Source: Frankia nepalensis (GTDB lineage Bacteria; Actinomycetota; Actinomycetes; Frankiales; Frankiaceae). Taken from it: a DNA stretch of 39,806 bases. Below, piece after piece: positions 15,737-24,631 of this stretch. The stretch lies in contig NZ_JADWYU010000102.1 in assembly GCF_016786325.1 (NCBI RefSeq), forward strand, positions 76,643-116,448. Reading direction: 5' to 3'. Numbering within the stretch: position 1 is the first letter of the stretch; the number at the start of each line of letters is the position of its first letter. The position numbers were made by a program, and so were the translations under genes. The notes under the pieces were generated by a model. It ran no database searches and was not told the DNA's origin. It saw only the letters and a list, made by a program, of their open reading frames with translations.

Positions 15737-15907
15737 CGAGACTCCTCCTGTCCGAGCTTCCACCCACGCACCCACGGCCACCCAGGTCGACGTGACCGCG
15801 GTCATGGCCCCAAGCGGGTGGTGCGTGGTGGTCCGGAGCCATCCTCGCCGAGACCCCGGCGCGAGGTGTTGACCTCAAGCGCCCCTGAGGTTCCAGAGTG
15901 TCCGGTC

Positions 15908-16807
15908 ATGGAGCGTTCCCACCCGCGTGACCGGGTCGTCGTCCTCGGCCCCGGCGGAGTCGTCGGCACGGCCTGGACGATCGGGCTCGCCCATGGGCTG
16001 CGCGAGCACGGGGTCGACCTCGCCGAGGCCGACCTCCTGATCGGCACCTCGGCGGGCGCGATCGTCGGCGCCATGCTCGCCACTGGCCAGGATCTCGCCC
16101 GCCACCAAGCGGTCCGGACCACCGACGGGCCGGCGGACCCTTCCGGGGTGCCGGCCACCGCGAGGGCGCCGGGGGATTGGCCCCCGGCGGGTGGAGGCCG
16201 GCTCGCGGCGGTGCTCAGCCTGCTCGGCGACGCCGATCTGGCGCCGGCCGAAGCCCGACGCCGGATCGGGCACCTCGCGGTGGAGGCCGAGGCGAACGGC
16301 GAGACCATCAGCGCGCGGACGCATGTCACGCGGATCGAAGCCCTCGTCGGCGCGCGGACCTGGCCGGAACGCGACCTGCTCATCCCGGTGGTCGACGTCG
16401 ACACCGGCGAACCCAGGGTCTGGGACCGCCACGGCGAAGCGCCGTTGCCGGCCGTCGTCGCGGCGAGCTGCGCCATGCCCGCGGTCTTCCCACCCGTCAC
16501 GATCGGCGGGCGGCGGTACATGGACGGCGCCCTGGGGTCGGGCAGCAACGTCGACCTCGCCCCCGACGCCCGCGCGCTGATCGTCATCGAGCCGTTGGCG
16601 CACCTGTTCGGTGTGGGCACGCCGTCCGGTGGCGGAAGGGTCGCGATCGCCCCTGACGCGGCCGCGCTGCGGGTCTTCGGTTCCGACCTGCACACCCTGG
16701 CGACCTGGGCGCCCGCCTACGCGGCCGGAGCCCGCCAGGCCACCGAGACGGCCGAGACGATCCGCGCGGTCTGGGAACACCCCGCGGCCTCGTCACAGCC
16801 GCGCTGA
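15908..16807 (+). CDS. patatin-like phospholipase family protein
   Basis: A 299-residue Ser-Asp dyad hydrolase. The oxyanion loop is GPGGVVG (14-20), the nucleophile elbow is GTSAG with Ser48, and the Asp is in MDGALGSG (Asp206). Full-length patatin domains of this kind hydrolyse acyl esters of lipids. No signal peptide is seen, so it is probably cytosolic or peripheral. It is divergent from the Nudix gene and followed by a strong hairpin. Confidence 0.93.
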   Translation: MERSHPRDRVVVLGPGGVVGTAWTIGLAHGLREHGVDLAEADLLIGTSAGAIVGAMLATGQDLARHQAVRTTDGPADPSGVPATARAPGDWPPAGGGRLAAVLSLLGDADLAPAEARRRIGHLAVEAEANGETISARTHVTRIEALVGARTWPERDLLIPVVDVDTGEPRVWDRHGEAPLPAVVAASCAMPAVFPPVTIGGRRYMDGALGSGSNVDLAPDARALIVIEPLAHLFGVGTPSGGGRVAIAPDAAALRVFGSDLHTLATWAPAYAAGARQATETAETIRAVWEHPAASSQPR

Positions 16808-16841
16808 GGCAGCAGCGGCGTTCGCGAGACCGGCAGGCGTG

Positions 16842-16872
16842 AGCCCGGACAGCGGGACAGGCTGTCCGGGCT
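16842..16872 (+). terminator. strong hairpin after the patatin gene
   Basis: AGCCCGGACAG (16842-16852) pairs perfectly with CTGTCCGGGCT (16862-16872) over a 9-nt loop, 35 nt after the stop. There is no T-run. Confidence 0.6.
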
Positions 16873-17043
16873 GTCCGGTCCCAGCCGGCCACGAGAACTG
16901 GCCAATGCCGTGAGCTGGGACTTCCCAGGGCCGGTGGGATCTCGAGACGGGTGGGCGTCCCACCGAAGATGAGAAATCCGGCGAAGGGCTTCGCCAGGCC
17001 CCTTAGCCTGGGGCGGACGGTGTCAAACGCCCAGGGGAGCACC

Positions 17044-17895
17044 ATGCGCACATTGACCAGCCAGGGCGAGCAGGCGGTCGCGGATCTGTCCGCCAAGTAC
17101 GGCGTGAGCACCGACGCGGTGCGCGCCATGCTGGAGGCGGTCCGGCTGGGCAACGGCACCATGGCGCAGTTTTCCCACCCCGAGTTCGGCGGCGGCGGGC
17201 AGTGGATGGCGAGCGGCATGACGATGGTCGCCGACATGTTCAACGACGACCTGCGGGCGACGGTCAGCGGCCTCGCGCGCGAGCTGTCGAGCCTGCTGGC
17301 ATCCACCCCCGTCTACACACCCGCGCCCGGCCCGGCCGCTACGGGCACGCCCGGGCCGGTCCACCAGGCGAACCAGGACACCTGGTGGCCAGGCGAGCTG
17401 GGACGGCCCAGTTCGAGCGGCGGCCAGAACGACACCCGCTACGCGGTGTTCCCCCAGGTCAGGCGGCTGGCCGTGCGGAGCGGCGGCGGGCCCGTCCGCG
17501 TCCACGACACGCTCGACCACGCCATCCACGGCGTGCAACAACAGCAGGGCGGCCCGCCCGGCACACTGTCGTTCACCAGCCAGCACGGCACGTTCACCAT
17601 CGAAAGCCTGCCCTTGGTGAGCCCGGCGGCCCCCACGACACCACCCGCCCCCGAGCCCGCCGCGGCGACTGCCGCGGACGCTGGTCCTGCCGCTCCGCCC
17701 GCACCCGCGCGGTCGACCGCGCCCCCCGAGCAGGCGCCCGTGCCACCCGCCCCGCCCTCGCGGACCGCGCCGCCCGCGACCGACACCGACGCGGTCCTGG
17801 CGACCCTCGACCGGCTCGGCGACCTGCACCAACGCGGCATCCTCACCGACGAGGAGTTCGCCGCGAAAAAGGCCGAACTCCTCGCCCGCCTGTAG
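17044..17895 (+). CDS. SHOCT domain-containing protein
   Basis: A 283-residue protein. The N-terminal third is conserved-looking (LTSQGEQAVADLSAKYGVST, FSHPEFGGGGQWM). Residues about 190-250 are a Pro/Ala-rich linker. The last 35 residues form a SHOCT domain (LATLDRLGDLHQRGILTDEE, FAAKKAELLARL). SHOCT domains are short helical oligomerisation modules at protein ends; the catalytic role, if any, is unknown. The ATG at 17044 follows AGGGGAG. The Pro/Ala linker explains the very biased base composition here. Confidence 0.87.
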   Translation: MRTLTSQGEQAVADLSAKYGVSTDAVRAMLEAVRLGNGTMAQFSHPEFGGGGQWMASGMTMVADMFNDDLRATVSGLARELSSLLASTPVYTPAPGPAATGTPGPVHQANQDTWWPGELGRPSSSGGQNDTRYAVFPQVRRLAVRSGGGPVRVHDTLDHAIHGVQQQQGGPPGTLSFTSQHGTFTIESLPLVSPAAPTTPPAPEPAAATAADAGPAAPPAPARSTAPPEQAPVPPAPPSRTAPPATDTDAVLATLDRLGDLHQRGILTDEEFAAKKAELLARL

Positions 17896-17972
17896 CCCAC
17901 GGCGCGGGCCGAGGACCACCAGGAACGGCGGCTGGCGAAGCCCCTGAGAAAAAACCTGAATAGTTACGAGAA

Positions 17973-18002
17973 GGGTTGGGGCTTCTGGCGGCTCCTGATC
18001 AG
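17973..18002. repeat. 30-bp dispersed repeat, copy 1
   Basis: GGGTTGGGGCTTCTGGCGGC and ten further bases recur at 29707-29736 with a single C/T difference. Each copy lies about 65-105 bp beyond the 3' end of a minus-strand gene of doubtful origin (18068 here, 29841 there). Confidence 0.55.
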
Positions 18003-18067
18003 AAGAAGGTGGGTGGGCAGGCTTCGCCGGGCGTGTCGTGCGCGTCATCCACGCGCGCCGCACGGTC

Positions 18068-18559
18068 TTACTGGGAGAACGCGTATGTGCGGACGGGGTC
18101 GAGGTGCAGTTCGTAGGGCGTGTAGCAGTCGGCCGCGAGGGTCGCGACCGGAGCACCGCAGGGGCAGGCTCGGTTGAGTCCTGCGTCGCCTGCCGGTCCG
18201 CAGCAGCCCGTACTGTTCTCCCAGTTGGGCAGTGGTTGAAGGTCGGCGGCGTCGTCGGGGTGCACCAGCACTGTGTTCCGGCTGCCCGCCGAGATGACGA
18301 AGGCTCCTTCATAGACGACCAGATGCCCGCGGGACTGAGCTAGCTTCGGGTTCCCCTGATCGTCCTGTACGACATAAGGAGCTCCCCAGGGCTCGGGGTC
18401 GATCGCGTAGTGGCCCCGCGGGATGGTGGAAGGTGCCCGTCCTGTCTCCTTGTCCCGGTTCCGGTCGCGCTCGACGTCTGAGACGTCAGGGACAGCGACA
18501 AGCTCCACCAGTTCCGGCGTAATCGCGGTGCCGCACCTGGAACAGAGGAAAACGGTCAT
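18068..18559 (-). CDS. hypothetical protein with zinc-ribbon-like cysteines
   Basis: A 163-residue protein opening MTVFLCSRCGTAITPELVEL, with a CxxC at 6-9. A central PRGHYAIDPEPWGAPYVVQ follows, then TGCCGPAG and CPCGAPVATLAADCYTPYEL near the end. I recall this as a conserved hypothetical family in Streptomyces-type actinobacteria; a structural zinc site is inferred from the cysteine pairs. The ATG at 18559 sits 6 bases after a TATAAC that could be a -10, so transcription may be leaderless. It lies immediately downstream of, and in frame with, a truncated sigma-factor sequence, so automatic calling could wrongly fuse the two. Confidence 0.76.
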   Translation of the reverse strand: MTVFLCSRCGTAITPELVELVAVPDVSDVERDRNRDKETGRAPSTIPRGHYAIDPEPWGAPYVVQDDQGNPKLAQSRGHLVVYEGAFVISAGSRNTVLVHPDDAADLQPLPNWENSTGCCGPAGDAGLNRACPCGAPVATLAADCYTPYELHLDPVRTYAFSQ

Positions 18560-18574
18560 CCCCTCGTTATAGGG

Positions 18575-18898
18575 CTCAGGGCCGGTGACCCGGGCGCGCA
18601 GCCGACGCCAGCGGCTGACGGCCGCGTTGGCCAGCGCGCGGCGGACGTAGGCCTCCGGGTTGCCGCCGGCGATCCGGGGCCGGTGGCGGTAGGTCCGCTC
18701 GAACGCGCCCTGCAGCAGGTCCTCGCCCGCCGCCCAGTCGCCGCCGACGAGCAGGACCGCGCTGCGCAGCAGCCGGTCGGCTGTCTGGGCCATGAAGGCC
18801 TCGAACGCCTGCCTGTCCGCGGCTCCGTCGCCCGGTCCGCCCTCGGCGTGTCTGCCTTCGGCACGTCTGTGCTCCGCGCGTCCGCGCTCTGCGCACAC
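18575..18898 (-). pseudogene. N-terminal remnant of an ECF (SigE-like) sigma factor
   Basis: [40 protein letters not shown] and PEAYVRRALANAAVSRWRRL are sigma region 2 and the linker start of SigE-type ECF factors. Homology stops after RLRAR at about 18590, exactly where the zinc-ribbon gene begins, and region 4 is missing. A functional sigma factor is therefore unlikely. The stretch 18899-19128 shows no other gene. Confidence 0.62.
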
Positions 18899-19128
18899 CC
18901 TGCCTCCCGCCGGTCGGGTTGCTCCCGGATCCCAAACGCGCCAGGTTCTTCCCGCTATGCGTGAAAGGGTGTTCTAGCGGCTCCGGTCCCGTTCGGGCTG
19001 CCGTGGCAGAAGGACCGGCCGCGGATGGAGTACCTGTCAAGCAACGCCCCCCGGGCGCCCGGGCCCTCGGCGCGGCCCAGGGCGGTCGGCAGGCTTGCGG
19101 CGCTACGGAAACTCGAGGAGGAGACACT

Positions 19129-20523
19129 GTGCGCGAAGGCCGCGGTCGCCGTGCGACCATCGCCGCGATCGCGCGGAACCCCGCGGCGCCAGCCGAGGTA
19201 TTGGTCAGGCTGCTTTGTGAGGAAGCAGCCGCGGCCTGGAACATGATCGCCTGGCGTGCCCTGCCGGATGAAGTGATCGCCGCCATCGTGGCCCATCCTG
19301 ACCACCGGCTCCGGGAGACGTTCGCTGACAACGTCGCCGTCCCAGCCGAACAGCGCGCCCGCCTCGTGGACGATCCTGATCCCCGGGTCCGGCGTTCCCT
19401 GGCCATCGGCCCCGACTGGTTCCGGGTTCCCGTACCGCCGCTGCCAGAGCCCACACAGCGGCGCCTCCTTGCCGACCCGGATCCGCTGGTCCGACGCGGC
19501 GCAGCCTTCTGCCGCCACACGGCCCCTCACCTGGTGGCCGCGCTTGCCGATCATGAGGACGCGGACCTTCGGCAGGCAGCTTGTTCCCGGTGGTCGCTCC
19601 TGTCCGGGGACACTCGCAACCGCCTGCTCCAAGACTCCGACGACAAGGTGCGAACCGCGGCCACGATGCAGGCCTGTCGCGACGACGCCGCCTACGCCGA
19701 CCTTCTGCTTGACGGAGACATCGACCGCTACAGCAGGTGGGACGTCATTCGGCGAGGAGCCCTGAGTCGAACCACCGCCGAACGGATTGCGAGAAGCTCC
19801 GATGAGGAGGATCGGCGTGAACTGGCTTCCAACCTCAACGTGCCTTTCGAGCTCATCTGGACCCTGGCGGACGACGAAGCGCACGACGTTCGGCTGGCGG
19901 TATCAGTACGACCGGAACTGACCGAGAGCGAACGCACCGCCATCGACATCTCCATCCGGCCGAGCGACCGCCTCAACCCGGTTGAATGGGTCCTTCTCTG
20001 CGAAGATCCGAACGTCTTGCGCCAGTGCGCCGGGTCAGCCAACACGCTGCTGCGCCGCAGCGCCGCCTACAACCGAAACCTACCGGACGACGCCGTCGAG
20101 CTGCTGTCTCATGACGACGACTACCCGGTTCGGCTCCTGCTATGCGAGAACCAGCCGACAGTCGCGGGCGAGGTTGTGCTCCAGACGTACCTGGAATGCA
20201 ATGTCATCTCGAAAGGTGATCTGTTGTACCATCCGAACTTCCCGCGTGCTGGCAACGGACACCGCTTCGCCGATGCCCCGGACCCCAAGAGACGCTGGCT
20301 GGTGGGACTCGATCCCGACGCGCCAGTCGATTCCGTCGTCCGGCTGCTGGACGACCCCGACAGCGACGTACGCGGCATGGCGGCCGCGCATCCCGCCCTG
20401 CCCGTCGATCGCATTCTCGAAGGATGCGAGAACCCAGAGATCGCGGCCCACGCACTGAGCAATCCAAGCCTTCCCGCGGAGGCCATGCACCGATACCTGG
20501 ATGAAGCCGGCATTCCTCGCTGA
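19129..20523 (+). CDS. HEAT/leucine-rich-variant repeat protein
   Basis: A 464-residue all-helical repeat protein. Units carry the pattern L(L/V)xDPDxxVRRxxA: [84 protein letters not shown]. Such alpha-solenoids bind proteins or nucleic acids. Similar proteins are common in Streptomyces with no assigned role. The GTG at 19129 is chosen because GAGGAGGAG (19115-19123) lies just upstream. No signal peptide or membrane segment is present. It stands alone. Confidence 0.83.
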   Translation: MREGRGRRATIAAIARNPAAPAEVLVRLLCEEAAAAWNMIAWRALPDEVIAAIVAHPDHRLRETFADNVAVPAEQRARLVDDPDPRVRRSLAIGPDWFRVPVPPLPEPTQRRLLADPDPLVRRGAAFCRHTAPHLVAALADHEDADLRQAACSRWSLLSGDTRNRLLQDSDDKVRTAATMQACRDDAAYADLLLDGDIDRYSRWDVIRRGALSRTTAERIARSSDEEDRRELASNLNVPFELIWTLADDEAHDVRLAVSVRPELTESERTAIDISIRPSDRLNPVEWVLLCEDPNVLRQCAGSANTLLRRSAAYNRNLPDDAVELLSHDDDYPVRLLLCENQPTVAGEVVLQTYLECNVISKGDLLYHPNFPRAGNGHRFADAPDPKRRWLVGLDPDAPVDSVVRLLDDPDSDVRGMAAAHPALPVDRILEGCENPEIAAHALSNPSLPAEAMHRYLDEAGIPR

Positions 20524-20709
20524 GGTCGGCGAGTGAACGCCAGCGTGACCGCGAACGCAGCCGCGTCCCGGGGCTTGATCCTCCCGTCCGGCCGGCAGTC
20601 GACGACGACGCCGTGCCGGCGCTCTACGAGGGTGAGCTGAGCGAGTGGCGGTATCGGCCCGCCCCTGGGGTCGCAGCGGCCGCGGGTCGTGGCGTCCTAT
20701 CCTGTCCGG

Positions 20710-21516
20710 ATGCGGGAATCCACGGCGGGTCATGGACGTCCGGTGCGCGGCTTCGAGCTGATCTGCGAGATCGAGCCGCCGACCCGGCCGGACCTGACCC
20801 ACGCCCGCCACCAGATCGGCGTCCTGAGCCCCGTCACCGACGCGTTCCTGATCCCCGACAACCACATCGGACGCGCGACGGTGTCGAGCATCGCCGTCGC
20901 CCACGAGGTGCAGACGATGGGGGGACGCAGCATCGCCTGCGTGAACTCCCGCGACCGTAACCTGCTCGGTTTCCGCCGCGACCTGCTCACCGCCGCGGCC
21001 TACGGCGTCGAGGAGTTCCTGTTCGTCCACGGCGACAAACCCACCGCCGGGAACCGGACCAGCGACCTGACCGTGCGCGCGATGATGGACGAGGCCCGCG
21101 CGGCCAGCGAGGATCCGGTCTTCGCGGACATGCCGGCGTTCCGGGTCGGCGCCGCGGCCGGCCTACGTCCACTGCCCACATGGAAACGAGCGGCCGACTT
21201 CCTGTTCGTACAGGTCAGCTACTCGGTGGACGCCCTGCTGCGCTGGCGCGACGCCCATCCGGTCGAACTGCCGATCTACGCCGGCGTCATGGTTCTGGCC
21301 AGCGCCGGGATGGCGCGGCGCCTCGCCGTGACCATCCCCGACATCGACATCCCCGACGACCTCGTCCAGGCAGTCGAACGGGACCAGGCGGCCGGGGTCG
21401 AAGCGGCCTGCGACCAGGTGCTACGGCTACGCGACAGCGGCGCCTTCGCCGGTGTACACCTCGTCCCGGTCAGCCGCTACCGCCAGGTCGCCGCCCGACT
21501 CGAGGACCTTCTCTGA
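20710..21516 (+). CDS. methylenetetrahydrofolate reductase-like protein (MetF family)
   Basis: A 268-residue TIM-barrel protein of the MTHFR family: FELICEIEPPTRPDLTHARH at the start, SSIAVAHEVQ, EEFLFVHGDKPTAGNR (the FAD-binding GD.P stretch) and DFLFVQVSYSVDALLRW. It is about 20-30 residues shorter than standard MetF (290-300), so cofactor and activity need proof; a C1-pathway branch enzyme is possible. The ATG at 20710 begins about 7 nt after TATCCT (20698-20703), consistent with a leaderless transcript. An in-frame GTG at 20689 is less likely. Confidence 0.87.
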   Translation: MRESTAGHGRPVRGFELICEIEPPTRPDLTHARHQIGVLSPVTDAFLIPDNHIGRATVSSIAVAHEVQTMGGRSIACVNSRDRNLLGFRRDLLTAAAYGVEEFLFVHGDKPTAGNRTSDLTVRAMMDEARAASEDPVFADMPAFRVGAAAGLRPLPTWKRAADFLFVQVSYSVDALLRWRDAHPVELPIYAGVMVLASAGMARRLAVTIPDIDIPDDLVQAVERDQAAGVEAACDQVLRLRDSGAFAGVHLVPVSRYRQVAARLEDLL

Positions 21517-21796
21517 CCACCCGAGCCGTCCGGTGCCGCCCGCACTGCCGTCACATCTCTTGACGTGCTCTGTCCCGGCCAACCTGGAGCCGGTCCCGGG
21601 AGACGCCGGTGGTTCGGCCGAATAGCGGCGGCGAGTTCACGCTGGCCGCGTTGCGTGCCCCTTCCATGCCTACAGGCGGTTCGTAGAAGGAGGCTCAGGA
21701 TGGATCCGGTCGGTATCGCGGCCCTCGCGGCGACCGTCGGCCACGCATCGCAGCCGGGTTGGGGTCCGCCGCGACCCGGAAGTCGAGGTGCCCGAT

Positions 21797-22063
21797 CTAC
21801 GGGGCCTGGGGACAGGTCGCCAGGATGGAACTGGCCATGTAGTAGTAGTTGAACCACTCGGGGTGGGCAAGCGGGTTCGGGGCGTTCTGGATCCTGTTGT
21901 ACCAGTACTGCTGGGCGACGGCCGCGGCCCAGCAGTTTCCCGCGGCATTCGCGGTGGACGCCGTGCCCACCACAGTCGCGCCGCCGACACCGCAGGTAAT
22001 GGCCGCCGCGACCAGGCCAGCGGCAAGACGCCGCCTGGCCGGACGAACCGGCATTCGCATCAT
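21797..22063 (-). CDS. small secreted aromatic-rich protein
   Basis: An 88-residue precursor with an Arg-rich start (MPVRPARRRL), a hydrophobic core and a likely cleavage at ANA|A near residue 40. The mature peptide of about 48 residues has two Cys (NCW and ATC), presumably one disulfide, and many aromatics (QQYWYNRI, EWFNYYYMA). GGAAAG precedes the ATG at 22063; in-frame ATGs at 22060 and 22054 are alternatives. I do not recognise the family. The flanking gaps 21517-21796 and 22064-22355 show no gene. Confidence 0.6.
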   Translation of the reverse strand: MMRMPVRPARRRLAAGLVAAAITCGVGGATVVGTASTANAAGNCWAAAVAQQYWYNRIQNAPNPLAHPEWFNYYYMASSILATCPQAP

Positions 22064-22355
22064 GATCTGCTTTCCGTCCATTCCGAGTCGGGTTGTCCAA
22101 CCTTCATGGAAATCGAAACAAGCAGCCATGTGAGAAACCGTTTGAGCGACGGGTGAACTCGGGGTCGGCAACCTTACACACGCCCCAAGGATCGCCTCCC
22201 ACCGAGTCGGACATCCTGTCTCACGATCAACCCGAGGCCACCGGCATCGCACCGCGCTGCCGGGGGACACCCGTCGCGGGCAGGAGGGTCACGGTCACGC
22301 GGATGACAGCGCCGCCGCCTTGGCCGGACCTGCGACCGCCTCGACACTCGACGTC

Positions 22356-22889
22356 ATGCCGGTTTCCTGGGCGAAGAACGCGAACCGCACGGCGGTGGTC
22401 GCCGGCTGTGTCGTGCTGTGGCTCGCCCTCGTCACGGTGTTGCTGGCATTCGGAGCCGGTGGGGCGATGGAGATCGCGAAGATCCACGGGCTGCGTCAGG
22501 ACGGCGTCGTCACCACGGGCGTCGTCGAGTCGAGCAGGCACAGCCGCCAAAACTCCACCGCGACCGTCCGGTACCACGTCGCGGGCGTCGAGTACACCGA
22601 ATCAGTCGTCGGCAGTCACTCGGTGGGCAGGACGGTCGCGATGGTCTACGACCCGGACCGTCCGAGCGTCGCCACCAGCCGGGACGAACTGGGCGGTAAG
22701 AATCTCGCCTTGCACTACCTCACCGCCGTCGTGATGTCCGGCCTAGGTCTCGCCGCGCTGCTGCTCGGGCTCGTCTGGCTAGTCCCCGCGGGCTCGCGAG
22801 GAGACCGGCGGGCCCGCCGCATGCGCCAGCTGGCCAAACGCAGACAGCGGCTGATGCGCAGGTCAACCCGGCCCGGGTCGGCGAACTAA
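22356..22889 (+). CDS. DUF3592-like membrane protein
   Basis: A 177-residue protein with two membrane helices (about 14-37 and 126-148) around an extracytoplasmic beta domain: GVVTTGVVESSRHSRQNSTA, VRYHVAGVEYTESVVG, VAMVYDPDRPSVA. This is the DUF3592 layout. The C-terminus is a basic cytoplasmic tail (RRARRMRQLAKRRQRLMRR). The start is uncertain (ATG 22356 or TTG 22320) because no ribosome site is clear. Function unknown. Confidence 0.77.
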   Translation: MPVSWAKNANRTAVVAGCVVLWLALVTVLLAFGAGGAMEIAKIHGLRQDGVVTTGVVESSRHSRQNSTATVRYHVAGVEYTESVVGSHSVGRTVAMVYDPDRPSVATSRDELGGKNLALHYLTAVVMSGLGLAALLLGLVWLVPAGSRGDRRARRMRQLAKRRQRLMRRSTRPGSAN

Positions 22890-22901
22890 AGCGGCCTCGG
22901 G

Positions 22902-22936
22902 GATCAATCGAACCGGGGCTATCGGCGAGATTGATC
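22902..22936 (+). terminator. inverted repeat after the DUF3592-like gene
   Basis: GATCAATC (22902-22909) and GATTGATC (22929-22936) are perfect inverted repeats with a 19-nt loop, 12 nt after the stop. They could be a terminator or a protein-binding site. Confidence 0.35.
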
Positions 22937-23052
22937 ATGAAGGTGGGGGCTGACGTCACGCCGCGCACCTTCCGCGCGGGGGTTCGGCGGATGGCTTGCT
23001 GATCCGGAGTCAGCGCCCCGGCTACCCTGCGCCGGGTGCCGGTTGAGTTCTT

Positions 23053-23078
23053 GGAGACCGGGACAAAGTGTGGGAGGC
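23053..23078 (+). repeat. left terminal inverted repeat of the transposon
   Basis: A 26-bp repeat beginning GGAGACCGGGACAAAG, matching the right end in inverted orientation with one T/C difference. TTCTT precedes it. Confidence 0.75.
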
Positions 23079-23148
23079 AACGCCGCGCCCGTGATCGGCT
23101 ACAGGTGCGGTGGCCGGTCGGCGCGGGACGGTCCGGTCCGCTGACCCG

Positions 23149-23358
23149 TTACAGGCTCAACGCGGCGGCTAGGGTGGTGATGGCCGCGAAGCTGAGCATG
23201 CAGACGGCGACGAAGGTACGGCCGCCGGCCCGGATGGCACTGGTGGTGCTGGCGCCGTCTGCGTGGGTTAGCCAGGCGGCAACAAGCGCAGCGGCTAGGC
23301 CGACGGCGAAGATCAGCGCGAAGGCGAGGAGGAGAAGCACGACGAGGTGGACGGACAT
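23149..23358 (-). CDS. small two-helix membrane protein
   Basis: A 69-residue protein: helix 1 at about 4-29 (LVVLLLLAFALIFAVGLAAA), a short polar loop with GASTTSAIRAGGRTF, and helix 2 at about 49-68. AAGGAAG lies 7 nt before the ATG at 23358. It aligns with the 66-residue protein at 27350-27550 (LVA(A/G)(W/Y)L ... GG..F ... TTL), so the element carries two related copies facing opposite ways. The function is unknown. Confidence 0.7.
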   Translation of the reverse strand: MSVHLVVLLLLAFALIFAVGLAAALVAAWLTHADGASTTSAIRAGGRTFVAVCMLSFAAITTLAAALSL

Positions 23359-23483
23359 GTGGCGCTTCCTTGCGGGCAGAGTGAACAGCCCCTCGCTGAA
23401 GGGGTTCCGCCCGCACGCCGTAATCGGCCCCGTGCGATGAACCGGCATCGCTGCTACTAGTCGTCAGGTTAGCTGGAACCTGG

Positions 23484-23942
23484 TCAAAGCGGGACGGACG
23501 ACACGCCGCGGCCGTCGGGGCCGACTGGTACGGCTTTGAGCGCAGCGAGGACGCGCGGCCGAGTGATCTGCCTGTGGTGCCCACAGGACCCGCATTCGAG
23601 GTGCACCTTGTCGACCCCGGTCGTGGGGTCGGTGGTCCACTGCGGAACGTACGAGACCGGCCCATGGGGCAGCCCGTCTTCGACACGGGCTTGATGACGT
23701 CCCCACCCTTGAACGCACACCCCGTCGCCGGTCTGCTCGATGTCGTGTGCGAGTTGCTCGGGATCGGTGTAGCGGAGAAACCGCGCCAGCCGTCGTTCGC
23801 CCCGGCCGGCGCGGTGACATGGCCTGCAGACGATGTCGATCGCCTGGATGCAGTCAGCAGGGGTGATCTGCCCACCGCGACCGGCGGCCAACGCGGCTGG
23901 GGTGAAATGACGGCGGTCTTGCCTGCGCGTTCGCCGGCTCAC
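23484..23942 (-). CDS. hypothetical protein with two CxxC motifs
   Basis: A 152-residue protein with CRPCHRAG at about 39-46 and CGSCGHHRQ at about 116-124, spaced as a possible zinc-binding pair. The middle part (RRLARFLRYTDPEQLAHDIE) is helical. Its GTG start overlaps the resolvase stop (GTGA), so the two are translationally coupled and the frame is probably genuine. I do not recognise the family. As transposon cargo it may be a DNA-binding accessory protein (inference). Confidence 0.66.
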   Translation of the reverse strand: MSRRTRRQDRRHFTPAALAAGRGGQITPADCIQAIDIVCRPCHRAGRGERRLARFLRYTDPEQLAHDIEQTGDGVCVQGWGRHQARVEDGLPHGPVSYVPQWTTDPTTGVDKVHLECGSCGHHRQITRPRVLAALKAVPVGPDGRGVSSVPL

Positions 23943-24540
23943 CGGCTACCCCTGACAACCACCTTCGCATCGGCGACGGTCATGGCAGCAACTGCGGCGA
24001 GGTGGCGGTAGATGGTGGGGCGGGTGACGCCGAACTCGTCGGCGATCTGTTGGACGGTGTAGTCGCCGGAGTCGTACATCTCCCGTGCGAGCTGCACCTG
24101 GCGGGGTCCGAGCTTGGGTTTCTGCCCGCCGGTGCGGCCACGGGCGCGGGCGGCCGCGAGGCCGTCCATCGTGCGCTCGGACATCAGCGCGTGCTCGAAC
24201 TCGGCGATCGCGCCGAGGATCTGGAAGAACATCCGGCCGACGGCGTGGAGGTGTCGATGCCCTGGTCGAGCACGACCAGGGCGACGCTGCGGGCCTGCAG
24301 GTCGGCGGACAGTTCGAGTAGGTGCTCGAGGGAGCGGCCGAGCCGGTCGAGTTTGGTGATGACGAGCTGGTCGCCCGTGCGGTTCGCCGACAGCAGCGCC
24401 TTGTCGAGCTCGGGACGGCGGGCGAACTTGCCGGAGGCTTTGTCGATGAAGATCTCGTCGCAGCCGGCCGCTTGGAGGGCGTCGTGTTGGGCTTCGGGGT
24501 GCTGGTCGCGGGTGGAGACCCGTCCGTAGCCGACGCGCAT
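23939..24540 (-). pseudogene. serine resolvase/invertase with a frameshift
   Basis: The N-terminal half MRVGYGRVSTRDQHPEAQ (catalytic Ser9) through KLDRLGRSLEHLLELSADLQ and DQGIDTSTP is in one frame. The rest (GRMFFQILGAIAEFEHALMS, ERT, then the HTH QQIADEFGVTRPTIYRHL) continues in another. One base appears to be missing at about 24238-24246, where PVGRMFF is expected. The intact length would be about 200 residues, normal for Tn3-type resolvases. A sequencing error or a real disabling mutation would both explain this. The gene belongs to the minus-strand cargo unit. Confidence 0.82.
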
Positions 24541-24631
24541 GATCGGATCGTAACGCGAACGAGGGTGTGCGTGACATAGCCGCGTACACGGCTTGTGTTA
24601 CACCGGCGACCTGTGGAAACGCGTTGTGGAT

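Noticed and set aside
18068-18898. A single 276-residue sigma-factor fusion protein
   Set aside because: The second half is a complete conserved protein beginning with its own ATG and a possible -10; region 4 of the sigma factor is absent.
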